A stretch of 24,746 nucleotides of DNA from Terfezia claveryi. Taxonomy: Eukaryota; Ascomycota; Pezizomycetes; Pezizales; Pezizaceae. The stretch lies in NCBI GenBank assembly GCA_015179025.1, contig WHUX01000464.1, forward strand, positions 1 through 24,746. The letters are read 5' to 3'. This document shows positions 20,233 to 24,746 of this stretch, in pieces. A program made the translations under genes and the position numbers. Below the pieces are notes generated by a model. It saw nothing but the letters and a program-made list of their open reading frames with translations, was not told the origin of the DNA and searched no databases. Each line of letters begins with the position of its first letter. The stretch's first letter is position 1.

Positions 20233-20372
20233 GGGACTGGACAATCAGATTAGATTAGATAATGATCCAATCTAATCAGATTAGATTAGATAATGATCCA
20301 ATCTAATCAGATAATCTCAGGCTAGTAATATATACTACAAAGTAGATTACTAATAGTGTATTGTTCAGTCTC
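20233..20372. mobile_element. possible short inverted-repeat element (weak)
   Basis: GGGACTGGACAAT at 20233-20245 and the complement of 20360-20372 (GAGACTGAACAAT) match at 11 of 13 positions, with two G/A differences. Inside lies a palindromic tandem repeat. No convincing target duplication was found, so the boundaries are tentative. Confidence 0.3.
20246..20307. repeat. 31-bp tandem repeat, two exact copies, each a hairpin
   Basis: The copies at 20246-20276 and 20277-20307 are identical, and a third begins (CAGAT). Each contains GATTAGATT and its complement AATCTAATC about 12 bases apart, so each can fold into a 9-bp stem. Confidence 0.85.
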
Positions 20373-20376
20373 ACTA

Positions 20377-21002
20377 TTAAAGTTATTACCAGTAGCATAA
20401 GATTACTATAATAGGTAAAGTAGTATAGGAGTACCAAAAGCACTTAGAAGATTAACCAGTGGAACTTCTATATTGATTGTACTCTAAATATGTTCTGAGT
20501 TCTAACTCTTTGTCCAACTAAAGGGAAATTCAGGAGACTATATGTGTTTCCAACGGGGTAGTGCTGAGGCAGTGCTGAGGTAATGCACTATCATCTGACC
20601 CTTACATATGATAGAGATCAACATTATCTGATCTTCTAGATAGTACTTCCAAATACTATCAAGTACAAAATAGGTTAAGTCTTAACTTTGACTCATACAT
20701 GTAAAAGCATGTGATAACATGTGAAAGTATGTGAAAGTATGTAAAATATTAGCAAGGCAGACAGCACACAGAATATTGTATGTTTTGAGATGCTTGCTGA
20801 GTAATAAAATACATAAGAAATATATTTGTGAGGAAGAGGGTTAGTTATAGGGTATGAGTAAGCCACTTCCTTACAATAGTCCAATAGGCTTATTAAGATA
20901 TCAAGGAAGGACATATAAGATTTGATAGTCGAACAGGCTTGTTTAAGTATTAAAATAAGGAAAAAGTAAAGAAATAATAGTTGAATGGTCTTGTTTGGCT
21001 AG
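20377..21002. other. moderately A+T-rich spacer with short repeats, no gene seen
   Basis: It holds a double AGTGCTGAGG (about 20560-20580), several CATGTGA/GTATGTGAAA words at 20695-20745, and copy 2 of the 48-bp direct repeat (20883-20930). The short minus-strand frame at 20693-20914 has no family features and is probably chance. Confidence 0.45.
20883..20930 (+). repeat. 48-bp direct repeat, copy 2
   Basis: This is the partner of 20169-20216. The two copies flank about 670 bp that includes the palindromic tandem repeat, as expected if that segment was inserted into, or duplicated within, a repeat. Confidence 0.5.
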
Positions 21003-21360
21003 TATAATGATAGCTCTAGGACAAGACGACCAAGGGGTACATCGGGGCAAGGACAAGAAAGAGGTAAGACACACGTAGGAGCATTACATGTGTGATCAGG
21101 GGAAAGGCTAGGGTAATACATATGTAGGAATACTACGTGTGTGACTAGAGAAGGCTGGAATGGAGGACAAGAGCAAGAGGCAAGAAACACATGGAAGTGG
21201 TTGCCGCATGTGTTGGAAGGATACAGCTGTTGTTGTAGAGCTGTTTCATAACACAAGAAGGTGTACAAGGGAGGTGCACGAGCGCTGGAAGAAGTAAGGT
21301 CCTGTATTAGGTATACAAGATGTTAGATGGGGATCCAATAACAGTGCAAGGGACAGGATC

Positions 21361-21368
21361 TATATATA
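21361..21368 (-). promoter_or_regulatory. TATA box of the second gypsy LTR
   Basis: This TATATATA lies at the position matching 462-469 in the other LTR. Conservation between diverged LTRs supports a promoter role. Confidence 0.5.
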
Positions 21369-21426
21369 CATAACTCTGTTAGGACAAGGGGGAAATAAGC
21401 TTCCCAAGATCCTTATCTCGAAAGGC

Positions 21427-21570
21427 AAGCAAGGTAACAATAACAATAACTTATTACCTGCATCCTAGGTAATGCCATGGGCAACAATAACAATGACCCA
21501 TCACCTACAATCGTAAGTGATAATAAAGACAAAAATAATAATAACCTATCACCTGCAATCGCAGGTGATA
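21427..21570 (-). repeat. 48-bp tandem units, each with a palindrome, in LTR U3
   Basis: Three palindromes begin at 21451, 21499 and 21547, exactly 48 bases apart. The best preserved has the 10-bp stem TATCACCTGC with a 4-base loop, and the other two carry changes in the stem. Between them run ACAATAACAATGACC-like spacers. U3 repeats in LTRs are commonly transcription-factor sites, and that role is inferred here. Confidence 0.75.
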
Positions 21571-21603
21571 GCGAGGACAACTGAGCACATGGTTGTGATA
21601 CTA

Positions 21604-21613
21604 TCCCCCCTTT
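21604..21613 (-). other. polypurine tract of the second gypsy element
   Basis: AAAGGGGGGA (minus strand) directly precedes the LTR, matching AAAGGGGAGA before the first LTR. Confidence 0.65.
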
Positions 21614-21740
21614 AAGCTGGAGCTCCAGCGACTAGGAGGCCTAGGCATGACAACCGGCAAAATCAATACAGAAAACAACAACAAGGGTAAAAACAAGAAC
21701 CCCAACTCCAAACAACAACAAGAACGCAAAGGGTCTGACA

Positions 21741-22845
21741 TTATTCAACTGGATGAGGCTTCCTCGAGTATTGTTAGTGGAACAGGGTAACCAAGTCCTA
21801 TGCATTTTCCAAGTCTTCTGCAGGTTGCTAGGTAGTCTCCTCATCCCCTAACCATTTGACCTTATACTGAACTCACCCATAGCGCTTCCTGGAGTCTAGT
21901 ACCTCCACAATCTCTCACTCCTCTTCACCTGCAATCACTATGGGAGAGGGTGAGGGGTGCTTTTGTCCAGGGAGGGGATTGTTGGCAGCTGGTTCAATCT
22001 CCGAAATGTAAACAACTGGGTGGCGTTTGATATCTTTAGGGAACTTCAACTGGTAGGTATGAGTGCCCACATTCCCTAATACCTCATATGGCTCCAGGAA
22101 CTTATGATTCAGCTTACGAGAAGGTCGTTCTGTCTGGAAGTACCAACTAGAGAGCCACACCTTATCTCCTGGCTGATACCTGAGAGCTGGCAACTGTAAT
22201 CTATTGGCATACTCCGCTTGCCTGGCCTGCACATATCCCAGCTAGGCTTTCAGGGTACGGTAGAGTTCAGTGATTCCAACCACAAACTCCTTAGCTGGGG
22301 GGTGGGCTTTGTGCAGGGGTGCCAGGGCCTCTACGAACTGGGGGTGCCAACCATAGTTAGCTAGGAAAGGTGAGGTTTTGGAGGATTCCAAAAACTGGTT
22401 GTTCGCAGCGAGTTCATAGGTAGCCAGCAATGAAACCCAGTTATTCTGCTGGTAATCAACGAAGGCCCACAGATATTGCTCCATAATGGCATTCATCCTC
22501 TCTAATTGGCCGTCCGTCTGGGGGTGATATGCACAAATGCACTTTGATCCCCAGAAGCTTACAGAAGGCTATCTAAAAGTCCGAGGTGAACTGAGGGCCA
22601 CGGTCAGACATGATGGATTCGGGGAGCTCATGATACTGGAACATATAGTTGAGCTAGAGTTTGGCCAACTCCAGAGCAGAACAGGTGTTCTGACAAGTTA
22701 TGACATACCTCATCTTTGTCAGCCGATCTACCATCATCAAGATGGCATTGAATCCCGAGTCTTCCGGCAATCCCATCACGAAATCCATTGTCAGGTGCAG
22801 CCACGGCCGATCCGGGATATCTAGGGGCTTCAAAGTACCATATGG
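21741..22845 (-). pseudogene. Ty3/gypsy integrase with chromodomain, truncated and broken
   Basis: Read on the minus strand, the fragment begins inside integrase (PYGTLKPLDIP). It shows the first catalytic Asp in TMDFVMGLP (about 22788), the second in SDRGPQFTSDF (about 22570-22602), and the region of the catalytic Glu in HPQTDGQLERMN (about 22490-22525). It continues through the C-terminal domain (GDKVWLSSWYFQTERPSRKL), VYISEIEP and a chromodomain-like tail ending at TAA 21743-21741. Integrase joins element cDNA to the genome. Breaks are in-frame stops near 22663 and 22551, a frameshift near 22526-22531, TAG at 22244-22242, TGA at 21917-21915 and several more in the chromodomain. Upstream pol is missing: at 22846 the sequence changes abruptly to a LINE tail. 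The element is dead. Confidence 0.85.
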
Positions 22846-22970
22846 GGCAGATTACCTTACCTTGACCTTGAATCCACCCGGGCTTCTGGGTGGCTCCTCA
22901 TGGCCCCCCTAATGGGGCCGCATAGGAGTAACAAGTATTTAAAAAAAAAAAGAAAAAAAAAAAAAAAAAA
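22846..22970 (+). mobile_element. 5'-truncated LINE tail with poly(A)
   Basis: About 95 bases starting GGCAGATTA match the last part of the LINE 3' untranslated region at 24409-24502 (shared landmarks include CTTGAATCCACC, TGTGGCTCCTCAT-like sequence and AATGGGGCCGCATAGGAGTA). An A-rich run follows (22941-22970). Such short 3' copies with poly(A) are typical of target-primed reverse transcription. It abuts the integrase fragment, but integrase does not resume after the poly(A), so the junction also involves a deletion or rearrangement. Confidence 0.8.
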
Positions 22971-23218
22971 CAACCAAGACATAAATTGCTTTCTTATGCC
23001 CGCGCCCGAGATCGGCAACAATGGCTAAAATGAAGCAGTATAACAGTCCAACCTGCTCCAGAATACGCTCATCACAGTGACTCTCAGGCAGGCTTCCCAA
23101 TCACCCTAACGGTCACCTTCTGCCCCACCTACGGCCCCACTTACGGCCCCACCTACGGCCCCACCTACATCCGTGGATCACAACTATAAAGGACATATTT
23201 CCCAGCTTCCACGACTAG
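22971..23218. other. CpG-containing spacer with 12-bp tandem repeat
   Basis: No gene or integrase continuation is seen. Composition changes here to CpG-tolerant sequence unlike the rest of the window. Four 12-bp units CCCCACCTACGG (one with a C-to-T change, the last ending CAT) fill 23123-23170. Near the end, at about 23213-23230, lies GACTAGTCTGGTTGGCACAA, resembling the motif array at 4360-4815. Confidence 0.5.
23123..23170. repeat. 12-bp tandem repeat, four copies
   Basis: The units at 23123, 23135, 23147 and 23159 read CCCCACYTACGG, with the last ending CAT. The run is uninterrupted. Confidence 0.9.
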
Positions 23219-23712
23219 TCTGGTTGGCACAACACCCCCCTAAATCCACGACCATGTTTATGCCAACCGAGCTCCCACCACCAGCCCCTCCGGGCCCTCC
23301 CTCACTCCATACAGTTCGCAGCGAACTCCTGGCCCATCGATAACCCTCTCACACGTCTGTCGGCCTTCAACTACATCAAACACAATTATGACAACTCTTC
23401 TCGACTCCTGAATAGAACTATCTCCCTACCCACCGAAAAGTCCGAGAGCGCACTCATTGTCACTGTAGGTTACCATGGTGCCTGCTCTACTTACCCCGCA
23501 CTCAACTGCAGCACCAAGAACTACACTTTGCCTGCCAACTTCGAAGAGCATGACCTGGGTTACATTGCTCCTGTCTCAAATTCGCCATTGGAAATAAAGC
23601 CCTCCGCTTCCTCGTTGGGCAGATCCACAACGGTGGCAAGAATCCGGGCGCCGTAAACGAGACAAGCAAGCACGCAAGCTGCTACCTAGTCAGGGGCATT
23701 TTTCCTTTTTAA
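23219..23712 (+). pseudogene. fragment of an unknown gene, possibly a secreted glycoprotein, one frameshift
   Basis: I do not recognise the family. One + frame is open from 23219 to TAA 23654-23656 without an ATG, and its convincing part starts near 23312 (QFAANSWPIDNPLTRL). Near 23572 the sense continues one frame over (CLKFAIGNKALRFLVGQ) to TAA 23710-23712, so an indel splits it. The joined stretch of roughly 130 codons has five N-x-S/T sequons (NSS, NRT, NCS, NYT, NET) and four cysteines, a pattern common in secreted fungal proteins. No signal peptide is visible. CATACAG at about 23308-23314 could be a 3' splice site, which would put the start in an upstream exon. Unlike the rest of the window it has normal CpG and few stops, so it may be a recent pseudogene or a gene with a sequence error. 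Confidence 0.45.
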
Positions 23713-23819
23713 TACTCATTACTCATATTCGGTCTCCATGGGGGGACCATGATGAGCCTGGGTGGATTCAGAGCACACTATTCCAGTCTCATTTAGGAGA
23801 GTTCACAGGCCGAAAGTGT

Positions 23820-24216
23820 ATGGCAACAGAAGGGGGTCTCCGTGCGGCCTCTAAAGCTATACGAAAGGAGGCGAGAACGAAAGCGGGATACCGGTACGGG
23901 GCTAGAAGAGTGGAATGGGACCTCATGCCCTCTCAGCCTACACATGGATGCGAACAAACAAGGGCCCCCAGAAGAGCTGGCTGCATCATTTCGGCAAAGC
24001 CTCTGAGAGTCAGAGGCGTGCGTGTGCGGCCATCCTTCAGAGTCGGGCTCACACGTTGTCTTTGACTGCCCTCGCTTCAACCGCTCCCGGGGAGCTTTAC
24101 TAGGAGAGAAACGCAGCTGGGAGGAGCTGGACAAACCGGAGTGGAGAAAGGAGGGAGAGGAATCCTATGAGGCCACGGAGGCCTTTTTCAAGCTATTGTT
24201 CGAAAACTTTATTTAG
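23820..24216 (+). pseudogene. LINE ORF2 C-terminus with CCHC zinc knuckle, two frameshifts
   Basis: Three pieces follow one another in three frames. The first is GLRAASKAIRKEARTK...RRVEW (from 23820), the second HALSAYTWMRTNKGPQKSWLHH (from about 23918), and the third CGHPSESGSHVVFDCPRF to TAG 24214-24216. Their order matches the end of fungal Tad-clade ORF2 proteins, which finish with a C-x(1-2)-C-x7-8-H-x4-C zinc knuckle and an acidic tail with a WEELD and FFKLLF pattern, all visible here. Frameshifts lie near 23918 and 24000-24015. Reverse transcriptase and endonuclease are absent (5' truncation). It is not functional. Confidence 0.72.
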
Positions 24217-24502
24217 TCCCGTTCCAGTGGGGGTCAGCCGATATCGAGAGTTCTCAGTTCCTTTAGTGCTTATTCACGAGTTCCCTTTGTTCTATAATTC
24301 TCTTAGTCCAGCTCAAAGGGTGAGGCTCAGTCAGGCCTACGGGTTATAGGCCAGTCCATTAATGACAGCACGGGGCCCCCCTTATTTGTATTTATTCCGC
24401 GTGGGTCTGGCAGATTAACTTGCCTTACCCTTGAATCCACCGGGTTTCCGTGTGGCTCCTCATTGCCCTCCTAATGGGGCCGCATAGGAGTATCTAGCAT
24501 TT
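24217..24502 (+). other. LINE 3' untranslated region
   Basis: The sequence runs from the ORF2 stop to the A-rich tail. Positions 24409-24502 align with 22846-22938, showing that both copies descend from one LINE family. CpG dinucleotides persist, so this copy is much less mutated than the elements left of 21600. Confidence 0.7.
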
Positions 24503-24522
24503 AAAAAAATAAAAAAAAAACA

Positions 24523-24746
24523 TTAATCATGCTCCGACATAGAAAGAGCAGGTGCACCATTATAGTAGCAGCCTGCTGTTATGCTTGTTTTATCAGGGCA
24601 GTCTTCGTCAATTCCCCGCGCGCTGGCGACGTACCTGAGCGAACGCACATTTGCATCGGCCACAGCATCACCCCCGCCTTTCCCCCGCTAACAGACTCGC
24701 TCCACTCCTACACATACCCCACTCATCTCCTTACCATTTCCACCCT
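24523..24746. other. right edge of window, nothing recognised
   Basis: C-rich, CpG-containing sequence follows the LINE tail. No coding frame or repeat can be supported, and a gene or element could continue beyond the edge. Confidence 0.4.

Larger units (their letters stand above)
21003..21600 (-). repeat. gypsy 3' LTR, - orientation
   Basis: This inverted, diverged relative of the LTR at 290-849 reads from 21600 (TATCACAACC) down to 21003 (ATTATA). Shared landmarks include the TATATATA box, CTTGTATACCTAATACAGGACC, GTGCACCTCCCTT and CCCCTTGGTCGTCTTGTCC. It carries three 48-bp hairpin units in its U3 region where the other LTR has one. The peptide readable on the minus strand at 20999-21268 is LTR sequence and resembles that of the other LTR, not a gene. 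Confidence 0.8.
23815..24522 (+). mobile_element. Tad-like LINE, 3' fragment with poly(A)
   Basis: This is the end of a non-LTR retrotransposon: decayed C-terminal coding sequence (23820-24216), a 3' untranslated region, and an A-rich tail (24503-24520). The last 95 bases before the tail are repeated at 22846-22940. The 5' limit is uncertain, and the sequence before 23815 shows no LINE motifs I can name. Confidence 0.75.

Noticed and set aside
24503..24520. A-rich run as a terminator or simple microsatellite
   Set aside because: It directly follows a 3' untranslated region shared with a second copy that also ends in poly(A), so it is a LINE tail.

Overview
The window looks like a transposon graveyard from a filamentous ascomycete (Pezizomycotina). 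The reasons are a Ty3/gypsy chromovirus, a two-gene PIF/Harbinger element, a Plavaka-like transposase, the 3' end of a Tad-like LINE, and very heavy C-to-T / G-to-A decay of the kind produced by repeat-induced point mutation (RIP) or cytosine methylation plus deamination. I see no intact cellular gene, no tRNA or rRNA and no CRISPR array. The genus cannot be read from the sequence.

Layout. 1-849: the last codons of a gypsy pol chromodomain, a polypurine tract and a 3' LTR on the + strand. 850-4217: a Plavaka-like transposase on the - strand, kept in one frame for about 1089 codons and broken only by stop codons. About 4340-4820: an array of short CCAACCAGACTA-like motifs in both orientations. 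5396-7721 and 8109 to about 10025: two decayed + strand genes of unknown function, both with acidic C-terminal tails. 10032-10777: purine-rich sequence with a decayed minisatellite of about 29 bp. 10828-20230: an extremely A+T-rich, TpA-rich desert. It is interrupted by two islands of more normal composition: a 2,744-bp Harbinger element at 13481-16224 and a 186-bp MITE candidate at 18978-19163. 20230-21002: short repeats. 21003-22845: a second gypsy 3' end in the opposite orientation. 22846-22970: the tail of a LINE that abuts the gypsy integrase. 23219-23712: a frameshifted fragment of an unknown gene. About 23815-24522: a longer piece of the same LINE family ending in poly(A).

How the parts relate. 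The three decayed genes between 948 and about 10025 keep their reading frames over kilobases while carrying many TAG, TAA and TGA codons, which are easily derived from CAG, CAA, CGA and TGG. This is what point-mutation silencing of once active genes looks like, and the three may have belonged to one large multi-gene DNA transposon. The Harbinger and MITE islands lie in far more mutated DNA, so they most likely arrived later. The last 2 kb is CpG-rich and much less mutated. Dinucleotide statements are from reading and were not counted.
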